This document shows positions 28,163-39,587 of a stretch of 64,000 bases of DNA, piece by piece. The stretch is from positions 221,993 to 285,992 of the forward strand of contig JAGRES010000003.1 of assembly GCA_020446425.1 (NCBI GenBank), in the 5' to 3' direction. The stretch comes from Sphingobium sp. Its GTDB lineage: Bacteria > Pseudomonadota > Alphaproteobacteria > Sphingomonadales > Sphingomonadaceae. The notes under the pieces were generated by a model, which saw only the letters and a list, made by a program, of their open reading frames with translations, did not search any database and had not been told where the DNA came from. A program made the position numbers and the translations under genes. Numbering within the stretch: position 1 is the stretch's first letter; each line of letters opens with the position of its first letter.

Positions 28163-28921
28163 ATGAAGATTCCAGTCTTGATCCTAGGAATATTTTTATC
28201 TGGGTGCTCACAAGTAAATGCGATGAGAACGGGACTTTCTTCACATCCAGTTATTGATGAAAATCACGAACAAGCTCTTATTATGAATATGAAGAATTCA
28301 TATGATGATAATGGGTATAAAACAGGAGTTAATGAAGATATAGTATTTCCATTTGTAGAAGCCGGGATATCTTTATCAGATTATTATTGCGATAAGTTTT
28401 TTAGAATCGCCAATGCATCGGCTCGCAGGCGCAAATTTACACGCAATGTTACGAATGATGTGGGCGGTGCAATATCAACAATTTTAGGCATTGTGAAAGC
28501 TGGTTCCGGAGTTACTGGGGGGGTAGGAGCCGGTTTTAGCTTCGCAGACAGTAGCTTTCGCAATTATGATGAAAGCTTTATGGTGGATGCCGACTTATCT
28601 AGATTGCGCAGGCTGGTTCTTACCGCGCAGGATCATATGAAAAGAAGTCTATATACACAAAAACCCCAAAGCTATTTTCAGGCTGAATCCGCTATTATCA
28701 GATATGCTGGGCTTTGCTCTTTTTTGGGAATGCAGGATCTGCTCAATGAGTCAGTAGACCAAAAAATCACTCTTATCGAATCTGATAATCCACCTACCGA
28801 GTCAACTCCCTCAATAGAGGGTCGGAATCCAGAGAGCTCCGATAAACAGCTCACCGACAAATCAACTCAGGCCGGAGCTAATCAGAGCATAGCTCCACAA
28901 GCACCGCCAGTGCCCCAATAA
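28163..28921 (+). CDS. A+T-rich orphan lipoprotein of unknown function
   Basis: 252 residues; no family recognised. The start MKIPVLILGIFLSGC is a lipoprotein signal with cleavage before Cys15. The mature part has a helical core (about 60-190) with SLSDYYCDKFFRIANASARR, then a hydrophobic GGAISTILGIVKAGSGVTGG stretch that may insert in a membrane, and a polar Ser/Asn/Pro/Gln-rich tail from about 205. Base composition (about 40 percent G+C by eye) and codon use differ sharply from both neighbours, which suggests transfer. The AGGGA ribosome site lies in the preceding inverted repeat. It is convergent with the transaldolase gene. Confidence 0.7.
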   Translation: MKIPVLILGIFLSGCSQVNAMRTGLSSHPVIDENHEQALIMNMKNSYDDNGYKTGVNEDIVFPFVEAGISLSDYYCDKFFRIANASARRRKFTRNVTNDVGGAISTILGIVKAGSGVTGGVGAGFSFADSSFRNYDESFMVDADLSRLRRLVLTAQDHMKRSLYTQKPQSYFQAESAIIRYAGLCSFLGMQDLLNESVDQKITLIESDNPPTESTPSIEGRNPESSDKQLTDKSTQAGANQSIAPQAPPVPQ

Positions 28922-28939
28922 ACTGGCTATCAAATTGGC

Positions 28940-29593
28940 TCACCCGATATTCTGACCCGTCGCTTCCCAGTCCTTCAGGAACGCGGCGATGCCCTTGTCG
29001 GTCAGCACATGGTTGAACAGCGACAGGATGACGGCGGGTGGCGCGGTCATCACGTCCGCGCCGATTTTCGCGGCCTCCAGGATGTGCATCGAGTGGCGCA
29101 CGCTGGCGACCAGAATCTCGGTCCCGAACCCGTAATTGTCGTAGATCAGGCGGATGTCGTCGATCAACTGCATGCCGTCGAAGCCGTTATCGTCGTGCCG
29201 CCCGACAAACGGCGAGATGAACGTCGCCCCCGCCTTGGCGGCGAGCAGCGCCTGATTGGCGGAAAAGCACAGGGTCACATTCACCTGCGTGCCATCGCTG
29301 CTCAGCGCCTTGCACGTCTTGAGGCCATCGACCGTCAGCGGCACCTTGATGCAGACATTGTCCGCAATCTTGCGCAGGATTTCGGCCTCTTTCATCATTG
29401 TCGGGTGATCTAGCGCGACGACTTCGGCGGACACAGGCCCGTCAGTCAGCGAGCAGATTTCCTTCGTCACCTCCATGATGTCGCGGCCCGATTTCTTGAT
29501 GAGCGACGGATTGGTCGTCACGCCGTCTAGCAGGCCCGTGGCGGCGAGTTCGCGAATGGCGTCGGTATCGGCGGTGTCAGCGAAGAATTTCAT
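28940..29593 (-). CDS. Small transaldolase / fructose-6-phosphate aldolase
   Basis: Transfers or cleaves dihydroxyacetone units of sugar phosphates through a Schiff-base lysine. 217 residues, the short TalC/FSA form: [30 protein letters not shown], the catalytic Lys in [41 protein letters not shown] and AASVRH-like [15 protein letters not shown]. The short form does not separate transaldolase from FSA activity. A hairpin stands in the 104-bp gap to the DUF4197 gene upstream. Confidence 0.93.
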   Translation of the reverse strand: MKFFADTADTDAIRELAATGLLDGVTTNPSLIKKSGRDIMEVTKEICSLTDGPVSAEVVALDHPTMMKEAEILRKIADNVCIKVPLTVDGLKTCKALSSDGTQVNVTLCFSANQALLAAKAGATFISPFVGRHDDNGFDGMQLIDDIRLIYDNYGFGTEILVASVRHSMHILEAAKIGADVMTAPPAVILSLFNHVLTDKGIAAFLKDWEATGQNIG

Positions 29594-29668
29594 GAGATGC
29601 GGTCCCCGGCATTGGTTTGAACGAGTCGGGCTCCGCTATAGCCGCTGGCGACGCGGGCGGTAAGAGCG

Positions 29669-29688
29669 GGGCGGGAAAATTCCCGCCC
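29669..29688. terminator. GC-rich hairpin between the DUF4197 and transaldolase genes
   Basis: GGGCGGG (29669-29675) and CCCGCCC (29682-29688) around AAAATT. There is no T-run after it on either strand, so it could be a weak or factor-dependent terminator after the DUF4197 gene, or an mRNA-stability hairpin. Confidence 0.4.
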
Positions 29689-29697
29689 AGCCTATCC

Positions 29698-30363
29698 TTA
29701 TTTCAATGCCGTCAGCGCGGCGATCAGTACCGGGTCGTTGGTCGATTGCGGATCGGCGCGGATCGCCATTTCCTCCTTGCCCATTTCGGCGAAGATGGCG
29801 TTCGACGCCTTGCGCGTCACATCGTCGCGCAGGCCCGCAAAGTCGATGCCGGTCGCCAGCTTGAGCGCCTGCGTCACGACCTGGCTGTCGGCCAGCTTCA
29901 AGCCCTCATTGACGCCGGGCAGCATATATTGGATCAGCGAACTGCCCATCTGCCGTTGCAGCAGGGCGGTGGCCGCTGGCCCGCTGCCTTTCAGTATCGC
30001 CGCTGCATCTTCCGGCGACACCGCTAGGATCGCATCGGCGATGATCGGCGCAGCGCGCTCTGCCCCTTTTTCGGCGGCACGGTTGATCTGCCGCGTCAGG
30101 CGCGAGCGCATCGCCCCGGCCAGAAACTGGCCCAGGATCGAGCCCGTCGTACTGCCGCCCAGCCTGTCCGGCAGGGCAATACGCGCGACCTGGCTGTCGT
30201 AGAAGCCACCGGGCGCCATCAGCGAGGCAAGCGCGCGCTGTGACGAGAGGGTCAACAACCGCTGGATCGCCTCGATCAGGCTGTAACGCAGCCCGCCCTG
30301 GCAACCGCCCAATGTCACCAGCAGCAACGCCGTGCTGCCACCCAAAAACTGCCTGCGATGCAT
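29698..30363 (-). CDS. DUF4197 lipoprotein
   Basis: 221 residues. Twin-arginine-like N-terminus (MHRRQFLGGSTALLLVTLGGC) that also fits a lipobox at LGGC; the rest is helical DUF4197: ALASLMAPGGFYDSQVARIALP, INRAAEKGAERAAPIIADAI, QYMLPGVNEGLKLADSQVVT. Members are periplasmic and of unknown function. The ATG at 30363 follows GGGAG. Divergent from priA with a 116-bp gap. Confidence 0.87.
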   Translation of the reverse strand: MHRRQFLGGSTALLLVTLGGCQGGLRYSLIEAIQRLLTLSSQRALASLMAPGGFYDSQVARIALPDRLGGSTTGSILGQFLAGAMRSRLTRQINRAAEKGAERAAPIIADAILAVSPEDAAAILKGSGPAATALLQRQMGSSLIQYMLPGVNEGLKLADSQVVTQALKLATGIDFAGLRDDVTRKASNAIFAEMGKEEMAIRADPQSTNDPVLIAALTALK

Positions 30364-30479
30364 ATCCTTCTCCCGATTATAGTCCGGTACTGGCGAACTC
30401 TCCCTCTTTTACGCATGAAAGGGAAGCCGGTTTCGCCAAGCCATTTTTATTAGCGCACAATCACCGCTAGAGGAGAGGC

Positions 30480-32648
30480 ATGACTCGCGTTCGCGTCCTG
30501 CTGCTCAATGCCCGACTCGGCCCGCTCGATTATCGCGTGCCGGTGGGAATCGAGGCTGGGCCGGGAAGCATCGTCGAGGTTCCGCTCGGCCCGCGCCGCG
30601 TGACCGGCGTGGTGTGGGAGGATGCACGTTTCCCCGATGTAGCGACCGTGGACGACAAGCGCCTGCGCCCGCTGCTGGCCCTGTCGCCCGCGCCGCCGCT
30701 GCCCGACGCCATGCGCCGCCTGATCGAATGGGTGGCGGATTATTATATGGCGCCGCTGGCGTCCGTGCTGCGCATGGCGCTGTCGTCCGATGCGGCGACG
30801 GCAGGCGAGAAAACCATCATCGAATATCGCATCGGCGCGGGCTTGCCGGAGCGCATGACGGAGCAGCGCGCCAAGGCGCTGGAGGCCATCGGATCGCGTC
30901 AGGGAACCGCGAGTGAACTGGCCGGGCATGCAGACGTATCCGTCGCGGTCATTCGCGGGCTCATCAAGGCGAGCGCGCTGGAACCCGTCGAAGTGAACGC
31001 GAATGCGCCCTACCCGCTGCCCGACCCCGCCCATGGCGCGCCCACACTCAATGACGAGCAGCAGGAAGCCGCGAGACACCTGACCGCAGCGGTGGATGCG
31101 CACGCATTTCATACTTTCCTGCTCGACGGCGTTACCGGATCGGGCAAGACCGAAGTCTATTTCGAGGCCATCGCCCGCGCCATCGAAAGCGGGCGGCAAT
31201 CGCTGGTGCTGCTGCCCGAAATCGCGCTGACCGAACCCTTCCTCAAACGCTTCGAGGCGCGCTTCGGGGTGCAGCCCGTCGCATGGCATAGCGGCCTGCG
31301 CCAGAGCGAACGGCGGCGCGCATGGATGGCGGCGGCGCGCGGCGAGGCGCAAGTGGTCGTCGGCGCGCGCTCCGCCCTGTTCCTGCCTATGCCCAGCCTC
31401 GGCCTGATCGTCGTCGATGAAGCGCACGAGATCAGCTTCAAGCAGGAAGACGGCGTCCATTATCATGCGCGCGATGTCGCGGTGATGCGCGGCAAGTTCG
31501 AGGAGTGCCCGATCGTCCTTGCCTCCGCCACCCCCGCCATCGAGACCCGGCATCAGGTGGCGCTCGGCCGCTATGAGGAAATAAAGCTGCCCGCGCGCTA
31601 TGGCGGCGCGCAGATGCCGGATATTATCGGGATCGACCTGCTGACCGATCCGCCAGAGCGCCAGCGCTGGATATCGCCCAAACTTGTCAATGCGATAGAC
31701 GAGGTGCTTGAGAGAGGCGAGCAGGCGCTGATGTTCCTCAACCGGCGCGGATATGCGCCGCTGACGCTGTGCCGGCACTGCGGCTACCGCTTTCAGTGCC
31801 CCAACTGCACGGCGTGGATGGTCGAGCACAAGATGACCCGCCGCCTCGCCTGCCACCACTGCGGCCACATGATGCCCACGCCGCGCGAATGCCCGGAATG
31901 TCATGAGGAGGACGCGCTGGTCGCCTGTGGCCCCGGCGTCGAGCGCATTGCCGATGAAGTGAAGATGCTGTTTCCGCAGGCCCGCACCGCCATCGTCACG
32001 TCCGATACATTATGGTCGCCCGAACGCGTGGCGGAATTCGTCGCCGGTGTGGAAAGCGGCGCGACCGATATCATCATCGGCACGCAGCTCGTCACCAAAG
32101 GCTATCATTTCCCCAACCTGACACTGGTGGGCGTAATCGACGCTGATCTGGGCCTAGAAGGCGGAGACCTGCGCGCCGCCGAACGCTGCTTCCAACAGAT
32201 TATGCAGGTCGCCGGGCGCGCCGGGCGCGGCGAGAAGCCCGGGCGGGTTTTCCTGCAAAGCCGGATGATGCATGCGGGTGTCATTCAGGCGCTGCTGTCC
32301 GGCGATGCGGAGCGCTTCTACGCCACCGAAACCAGAAACAGGGAGATCGCGAATGCGCCTCCTTTCGGGCGCTTCGCCGCGATCATCGTATCGAGCGAAA
32401 ATGCAGAAGAAGCGCTGGCCGTCGCGCGTCGCCTTGGCGACGCCGCACCCCGGTCCGAAGGGCTGGATATCTACGGCCCCGCCCCCGCCCCATTGGCGCA
32501 ACTGCGCGGGCGCTATCGCCACAGGCTGCTCGTGCACGCATCCCGCACGCTCAATGTGCAGGAAGCCATCCGTTACTGGCTGGATCAGGTCGCTTGTCCT
32601 GCCTCCGTGCGAATAACGGTCGATATCGACCCGTATAATTTCCTCTGA
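30480..32648 (+). CDS. priA: Primosomal replication protein N' (PriA helicase)
   Basis: Superfamily 2 3'-to-5' helicase that restarts collapsed replication forks. 722 residues: N-terminal fork-binding domain (RVLLLNARLGPLDYRVP), Walker A LLDGVTGSGKTEVYFEA, DEAH in LIVVDEAHEISFKQEDG, SATPAIETR, and the zinc module of eight cysteines in CRHCGYRFQCPNC, CHHCGH and CPECHEED. Then come VTKGYHFPNLTLVGVIDADLG and QVAGRAGRGEKPG. AGGAGAGG precedes the ATG. Confidence 0.97.
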   Translation: MTRVRVLLLNARLGPLDYRVPVGIEAGPGSIVEVPLGPRRVTGVVWEDARFPDVATVDDKRLRPLLALSPAPPLPDAMRRLIEWVADYYMAPLASVLRMALSSDAATAGEKTIIEYRIGAGLPERMTEQRAKALEAIGSRQGTASELAGHADVSVAVIRGLIKASALEPVEVNANAPYPLPDPAHGAPTLNDEQQEAARHLTAAVDAHAFHTFLLDGVTGSGKTEVYFEAIARAIESGRQSLVLLPEIALTEPFLKRFEARFGVQPVAWHSGLRQSERRRAWMAAARGEAQVVVGARSALFLPMPSLGLIVVDEAHEISFKQEDGVHYHARDVAVMRGKFEECPIVLASATPAIETRHQVALGRYEEIKLPARYGGAQMPDIIGIDLLTDPPERQRWISPKLVNAIDEVLERGEQALMFLNRRGYAPLTLCRHCGYRFQCPNCTAWMVEHKMTRRLACHHCGHMMPTPRECPECHEEDALVACGPGVERIADEVKMLFPQARTAIVTSDTLWSPERVAEFVAGVESGATDIIIGTQLVTKGYHFPNLTLVGVIDADLGLEGGDLRAAERCFQQIMQVAGRAGRGEKPGRVFLQSRMMHAGVIQALLSGDAERFYATETRNREIANAPPFGRFAAIIVSSENAEEALAVARRLGDAAPRSEGLDIYGPAPAPLAQLRGRYRHRLLVHASRTLNVQEAIRYWLDQVACPASVRITVDIDPYNFL

Positions 32649-32663
32649 GGCTTCGGTTCAACA

Positions 32664-32693
32664 CAAAATAAAAGGGCGGGAAAACCCGCCCTT
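32664..32693 (-). terminator. Terminator after trcR, convergent with priA
   Basis: Perfect 9-bp stem AAGGGCGGG (32672-32680) / CCCGCCCTT (32685-32693) with an AAAA loop. On the minus strand it is followed by TTTATTTT (32664-32671), so it chiefly stops trcR; on the plus strand the T content is low, but it may also stop priA. Confidence 0.8.
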
Positions 32694-32718
32694 CACATTT
32701 CATGCTGTTACCGTTCGA

Positions 32719-33411
32719 TCAGTTGTCGAACAGGCGCTCCGCCTCTTCGTGGATCGAGGCGGGCGCAGGTGCCACCTCTTGCTCTTCGGATTCTGCTGCC
32801 TCGGGCGCATGCGCATCGTCGCGCTCACGGCGCAGCTCTTCGATCAGCGCAGCCTTGGCGCCGTCTAGCCGTTCGTCGGTCGGCGTTTCGATACCGGCCT
32901 TCTTGGCGGCCTTGGCGACAAATGCATCCAGCTCGCGCTGTGAACACAGGCCCAGCGTCACCGGATCCTTGGGCTGGATGTTGGCGATGTTCCAGTGGGT
33001 GCGGTCGCGAATGGCGCCAATCGTCGTGCGCGTGGTGCCAATCAGGCGGCCGATGGCGCCATCGGAAATTTCCGGATGATTGCGCAATATCCAGGCAATG
33101 CCGTCCGGCTTGTCCTGGCGCTTGGAAACCGGCGTGTAGCGCGGCCCCTTGGTGCGGCGCACCGGCTCATTCGTCTTGCTGATCTTCAGGGCATAATCGG
33201 CGTTTGCCTCGCCCTTCTTGATCTCGTCCTGCGTCAGCTCATGCGCGCGCACCGGATCGCGCGGCGTATATTTTATGCTCGCCGTGTCATCGGCGATCGC
33301 CTGTACTTCCAGCATATGCAGGCCGCAAAATTCGGCGATCTGCGGAAAGGTCAGTCCAGTGTTTTCGATCAGCCAGCAAGCGGTGGCGTGAGGCATAAGA
33401 GGGTGAGACAC
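32719..33411 (-). CDS. trcR: Cell-cycle transcriptional regulator TrcR (DUF1013)
   Basis: DUF1013 protein, typically 200-240 residues and confined to alphaproteobacteria. Visible motifs are MPHATACWLIENTGLTFPQI, AEFCGLHMLEVQAIAD, a second helix-turn-helix-like WILRNHPEISDGAIGRLIG followed by TTRTTIGAIRDRTHW, and an acidic tail. I used GTG at 33411, with GGAG nine bases upstream (230 residues); ATG at 33426 adds five residues but lacks a ribosome site. In Caulobacter the family is CtrA-linked. The regulatory role here is inferred. Confidence 0.88.
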   Translation of the reverse strand: MSHPLMPHATACWLIENTGLTFPQIAEFCGLHMLEVQAIADDTASIKYTPRDPVRAHELTQDEIKKGEANADYALKISKTNEPVRRTKGPRYTPVSKRQDKPDGIAWILRNHPEISDGAIGRLIGTTRTTIGAIRDRTHWNIANIQPKDPVTLGLCSQRELDAFVAKAAKKAGIETPTDERLDGAKAALIEELRRERDDAHAPEAAESEEQEVAPAPASIHEEAERLFDN

Positions 33412-33520
33412 GGCTCGGTGCTCCATAGTTGAAATAATAAGGGCCACCCAAGCAGGGTGGCCGTTTATGTTTTCATATGTAGGACATAGTATGATGCAGG
33501 GCAAGCGAAAGCTTGCGCGG

Positions 33521-34531
33521 TCACTCCGCGACCCTGAGCACAATCTTTCCGATATGATCGCCTGCTTCCATGCGTGCATGCGCCGCCGCTGCTTCCTCAA
33601 GCGGATAGGCCCGGTCTATCAGCGGGCGCAGGTCACCCGACGCGACGAACTGCCATACATGCCGCTCGATCTCATCGGCTACCAGCGATTTGAACATGGC
33701 CGAACGCGGCCTGAGCGTAGACCCCGTCAGCGTCAGGCGCCGCGTCATGATATCGACCATGGAGATTTCCGCCTTCACGCCGCCCTGAACCGCAATCGTC
33801 ACATGCCGCCCATCCTTGGCGAGGCAGCGCATATTACGTGCAACATAGCTGCCGCCGACCATGTCGAGCACAGCCTCGCAGCCTCGCCCATCGGTGATGC
33901 GCAAAACTTCCTCGACGAAATCCTGATTGCGGTAGTTGATCGCGTGATGCGCCCCCCAATCCAGCGCGGCGCGGCATTTATCGTCGCTGCCACAGGTGAC
34001 AATGATCTTGACCCCGAACAGGTTGCAGAGCGTAATCGCCATCGTCCCGATGCCGCTGGTGCCGCCATGCACCAGCACCGTGTCGCCCTCGACCGCATAG
34101 GCGCGCTCGAACAGGTTGCTCCATACCGTGAACAGGGTTTCGGGCAGCGCCGCCGCCTCGGCCATGTCATAGCCGTCTGGCACCGGCAGGCATTGGCCAA
34201 CGGGCACCGCAGCATATTCCGCATAGCCGCCGCCATTGGTGAGCGCACAGATCCGCTGCTCCATCAGGCCAGACGGAACGCCTTCACCCAATTGAACAAT
34301 GGTACCCGACACCTCCAGCCCCGGCAGCGGCGATGCGCCCGGCGGAGGCGGATATTTGCCTGCGCGCTGCAACAGATCAGGCCGGTTGACCCCTGCCGCC
34401 TCGACCTTGATCAGAACTTCATTGGCCGCCGGTTCGGGAATGGGAACGTGCTGGAGCGCCAATACATCCGGCCCGCCGGGTTCGGATATCCCGATGGCAC
34501 GCATGTCTTTCGAAACGACTTCCAGCGTCAT
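33521..34531 (-). CDS. NAD(P)H:quinone oxidoreductase, PIG3-type zinc-free medium-chain dehydrogenase
   Basis: 336 residues. GroES-like N-terminal domain (about 10-130) with GVNRPDLLQRAGKYPPPPG, then a Rossmann domain with VLVHGGTSGIGTMAITL and the family's DMVGGSYVARNMRCLA. No zinc cysteines, as expected for the quinone-reductase branch. The ATG at 34531 is preceded by GAGGGG; an in-frame upstream ATG at 34555 adds eight residues. It is divergent from the small DUF1192 gene (107-bp gap). Confidence 0.9.
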   Translation of the reverse strand: MTLEVVSKDMRAIGISEPGGPDVLALQHVPIPEPAANEVLIKVEAAGVNRPDLLQRAGKYPPPPGASPLPGLEVSGTIVQLGEGVPSGLMEQRICALTNGGGYAEYAAVPVGQCLPVPDGYDMAEAAALPETLFTVWSNLFERAYAVEGDTVLVHGGTSGIGTMAITLCNLFGVKIIVTCGSDDKCRAALDWGAHHAINYRNQDFVEEVLRITDGRGCEAVLDMVGGSYVARNMRCLAKDGRHVTIAVQGGVKAEISMVDIMTRRLTLTGSTLRPRSAMFKSLVADEIERHVWQFVASGDLRPLIDRAYPLEEAAAAHARMEAGDHIGKIVLRVAE

Positions 34532-34638
34532 GGTGTTCGTCCCCTCGCCCTGCAATGGCCTGCCGGTGGCTGGAGCATGCCATCGTTAAATCCGCGCACC
34601 ATATTGACAGCGGCCAGCATAGCGTCAACACTGAACCT

Positions 34639-34836
34639 ATGGATATGGATGATTATCTGCCCAAGAAATCCGGTGATCCCCTGAAAAGCCTCAGTCTTCA
34701 GGATCTTGACCCGCTTTCCGTCGACGAGCTGCAGGAACGGATCGCCTTGCTGGAGGCAGAAATAGTACGAACCCGTAATAAAATCGGGCTAGCCGTTAAC
34801 CATAAGGCAAGCGCCGAGGCCTTATTCAAGAAATGA
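34639..34836 (+). CDS. DUF1192 family small protein
   Basis: 65 residues, cytoplasmic, helical: MDMDDYLPKKSGDPLKSLSL, then QDLDPLSVDELQERIALLEA (a DLDPLSVxEL motif with a coiled coil after it) and a KIGLAVNHKASAEALFKK end. DUF1192 proteins are short alphaproteobacterial proteins of unknown role. A second ATG at 34645 could be the start. It sits 141 bp before clpA. Confidence 0.85.
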   Translation: MDMDDYLPKKSGDPLKSLSLQDLDPLSVDELQERIALLEAEIVRTRNKIGLAVNHKASAEALFKK

Positions 34837-34838
34837 GA

Positions 34839-34965
34839 CCATATTCCCCTCCTCTTCCTCTTGAAGGAAATCGTGAGCGGGAAGGAGAGGAGATATGGAC
34901 CGGACCACTTGACCTATGGGTCGGGCGGACCAACATTGTGGTGAGTGGTATCCCACGCGGATACC
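34839..34965 (+). promoter_or_regulatory. clpA leader region with hairpins and a five-codon ORF
   Basis: An imperfect inverted repeat pairs 34839-34858 with 34879-34898. Within it AAGGAG (34882-34887), seven bases before ATG at 34895, starts a five-codon ORF (MDRTT, stop 34910-34912). Next a perfect 7-bp hairpin GGTATCC / GGATACC (34947-34953, 34959-34965) abuts the clpA ribosome site GGGAG (34966-34970). This may be a post-transcriptional control leader; none is demonstrated. Confidence 0.4.
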
Positions 34966-34977
34966 GGGAGAACTGAT

Positions 34978-37344
<2,367 letters not shown>

Positions 37345-37362
37345 GAATAAGAGAAACGAGGG

Positions 37363-37389
37363 AGGGGTGGAGCGATCCACCCCTTTTTT
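37363..37389 (+). terminator. Rho-independent terminator of clpA
   Basis: Perfect 9-bp stem AGGGGTGGA (37363-37371) / TCCACCCCT (37376-37384), four-base loop GCGA, then TTTTT. Confidence 0.95.
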
Positions 37390-37467
37390 ATCCTGACGCA
37401 GAGTCAAGGCTCGCTCCGTCTTTATGTTTCTGTTATGTTCTCACCGACTCAAGAGTGAGGAAAACAG

Positions 37468-38103
37468 ATGTCCGACCTTATTTTCTACACCAACCCGATG
37501 TCACGGGGGCAGATCGCCCGCTGGATGCTGGAAGAGGTTGGCGCGCCCTATGAACAGCGCCTGCTTGGCTATGGCACGACGATGAAGGGCGACGAGTATG
37601 TCGCCATCAACCCGATGGGCAAAGTACCCGCCATCGTTCACAAGGGCGAAGTCGTGACGGAAGCGGCCGCTATCTGCCTCTATCTGGCCGATGCGTTTCC
37701 AGAAGCTGGACTAAAGCCGAAAGCAGAGGGTCTCGCCAGCTATTATCGGTGGACATTTTTTTGCGCAGGCCCCGTCGAAGCAGTGTTCAGTAATAAAGCT
37801 GCTGGCCTGGAACCGCCTGCGGACAAGCAAGCGACGCTAGGCTATGGCAATTATGACCTTACCATTGATACATTGGAGAAGGCAGTCGCCGGCAAAACCT
37901 ATGTTGCAGGCGACAGTTTCAGCGCTGCTGATGTTTATGTCGGCTCGATGATCGACTTCATGTTGAATTTCAATATGCTCGAACCACGCCCCGCCTTTCT
38001 GGCTTATGTCGAACCGCTGCGAGAGCGCGCCGCCTATAAGCGGGCCAAGGAGATCGACAATGCGCTGATCGCCGAGGCGCAGGCGGCCACCGCCGACGCC
38101 TGA
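37468..38103 (+). CDS. Glutathione S-transferase family protein
   Basis: 211 residues. N-terminal thioredoxin-like GST domain (MSDLIFYTNPMSRGQIARWM, NPMGKVPAIVHKGEVVTEAA with the cis-Pro and TEAAAI glutathione site) and an all-helical C-terminal domain (about 90-205, DSFSAADVYVGSMIDF). Catalytic Ser/Tyr is likely Ser12 of NPMSRGQ. Substrate unknown. GAGG precedes the ATG. It converges with the T2SS prepilin peptidase, the two stops adjoining. Confidence 0.9.
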   Translation: MSDLIFYTNPMSRGQIARWMLEEVGAPYEQRLLGYGTTMKGDEYVAINPMGKVPAIVHKGEVVTEAAAICLYLADAFPEAGLKPKAEGLASYYRWTFFCAGPVEAVFSNKAAGLEPPADKQATLGYGNYDLTIDTLEKAVAGKTYVAGDSFSAADVYVGSMIDFMLNFNMLEPRPAFLAYVEPLRERAAYKRAKEIDNALIAEAQAATADA

Positions 38104-38865
38104 TTACAACGCAAGCAGTCTCTGGCTAACCCACCAGCCAGGCAAGGCGGCGACACACAGGAAAGTACCGAGCGGCAGCATGGATTGCGCGTTCAGCCTG
38201 CCGCCGGAACGCACCGCGCCGGCCAGCGCGGTTACCAGTCCCAGCAATGATGCGGCCAGCAGGATGAACGGCAGCGCCTGCCACCCGAACCATGCACCCA
38301 ATGCGCCCAGCAGCTTTGCATCGCCCAGCCCCAGCCCCTCGCGCCCGCGCAATTTGCGATAGGCGATAGCGATCAGTAGCAGCACACCATAGCCAATAGC
38401 CGCTCCGATGAGCCCGTCGGTCAGGCGCGTGCCCGTTACCCAGGGCGCAACCATCAGGCCCAACCCCGCGAGCGGCAATGTCAACGCATCGGGCAGCCAA
38501 TAATGCCGCGCATCCAGCACGGCGAGCGCCAGCAATATCCAACCTAGCGCCATCCAGCCCAATGCATAAGGCAGCGGTGCAACAAATGCTGCCACGCCGC
38601 CAATCACGGCGCAGCCCAGCTCGATGCGCCAATGAACTGGGTCGATCCACGCGCCGCAGCTCATACAACGGCCGCGCTGCATCAGCGCGCTCAGCAACGG
38701 CACCAGCTCAACCGGCCCAAGCACCCGCCCGCATTGGTCGCAGGCCGAGCGGCCACGCAGTACGCTCTTTCCATCGGGCCAGCGCATCATCAGCGCCGCG
38801 AAAAAACTTCCGAAAATCAGACCGAGGACGACCCCGGCGATCACCGCAAAAGGCTGGGCGATCAC
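38104..38865 (-). CDS. gspO: Type II secretion prepilin peptidase GspO
   Basis: Integral aspartic protease that cuts pseudopilin leaders after the Gly and methylates the new N-terminus. 253 residues: N-terminal zinc-type cytoplasmic loop with CDQC and CMSC, the active Asp residues in LDARHYWLPD and GLGDAKLLGALGAWFGW (GxGD). The start is GTG at 38865, overlapping the gspN stop (GTGA), with GAAGGG five bases upstream. It is the last gene of the operon, so the peptidase and its substrates are coexpressed. Confidence 0.94.
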   Translation of the reverse strand: MIAQPFAVIAGVVLGLIFGSFFAALMMRWPDGKSVLRGRSACDQCGRVLGPVELVPLLSALMQRGRCMSCGAWIDPVHWRIELGCAVIGGVAAFVAPLPYALGWMALGWILLALAVLDARHYWLPDALTLPLAGLGLMVAPWVTGTRLTDGLIGAAIGYGVLLLIAIAYRKLRGREGLGLGDAKLLGALGAWFGWQALPFILLAASLLGLVTALAGAVRSGGRLNAQSMLPLGTFLCVAALPGWWVSQRLLAL

Positions 38866-39587
38866 ATGCGCCCTTCCAGGTTCAGCACATAATCCTGCCC
38901 GCTCTGGCTCAATCCGGCAGCGGCCAGAGCCGCGGCATTGCCTTCCCCAGCTCCCTTGACGGAAAGCTGGGCCGTATAGCGCCCATCCCGCCAGATGCGC
39001 AGCGATACTATCTCCATCCCGCTCTGGCTCATCAGCGGCAGCAGGACAGCCTGCCCGTCACATGTCGCAGCGCCGCTCAGTCCCTGCGACAGGTTCAGCC
39101 CGGCATAGCGCCCGCTGATGCGCGCCCGCACCCGTCCTTCCGCCTTGGCACAGGTATCGCCCGCGAAATGCACGGTCACGTCCTCGAACTCCATTGTGCT
39201 GAGTGGCAGGGGCGCAAATATGCTGCCGACCGGCAGGGAGCCTGTGACATCGTCAATGCCGCGCTGGTTGAAGCCAGCCGTCCACGCTCCGGAAATATCG
39301 CTGGGCAACCCCTCTTTGCGCCACAGGTCAAGTCGAACGCGCCCGACGAACAGTTGCACCGGCGAAACCGCGGCATTCACTGTGCCGAGGCTGACCGGGC
39401 CCAGCATGGCTTCCTCCAGCCTGCCCCACCAGATGCCGCCTCGCACCTGTCGCGCGCTGACCTCGCCATCCCCCACACCGGCAAGCCCGAGAGCAAGGCG
39501 CAGCGGGAATAATGCTATCGCGGCAATGACGCCAACGAGGACGAGCGCGATTTTGCTGCGGCGAGAGAGTTGCGGCCACATGGTCAT
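38862..39587 (-). CDS. gspN: Type II secretion protein GspN
   Basis: Optional T2SS inner-membrane component, found in only some systems. 241 residues: one N-terminal membrane helix (IALVLVGVIAAIALFPLRLA), then a periplasmic beta-rich domain (VRGGIWWGRLEEAMLGPVSL, two cysteines in GDTCAKAEG and AATCDGQAVL that probably pair). It overlaps gspM and gspO by four bases each. Confidence 0.88.
   Translation of the reverse strand: MTMWPQLSRRSKIALVLVGVIAAIALFPLRLALGLAGVGDGEVSARQVRGGIWWGRLEEAMLGPVSLGTVNAAVSPVQLFVGRVRLDLWRKEGLPSDISGAWTAGFNQRGIDDVTGSLPVGSIFAPLPLSTMEFEDVTVHFAGDTCAKAEGRVRARISGRYAGLNLSQGLSGAATCDGQAVLLPLMSQSGMEIVSLRIWRDGRYTAQLSVKGAGEGNAAALAAAGLSQSGQDYVLNLEGRM

Noticed and set aside
28678-28860. 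Minus-strand ORF inside the A+T-rich lipoprotein gene
   Set aside because: Short, without a ribosome site, and lies wholly within a better-supported lipoprotein reading frame.
34895-34912. Five-codon ORF as a coding gene
   Set aside because: Too short to call as a gene despite a good ribosome site; kept only as part of the clpA leader observation.
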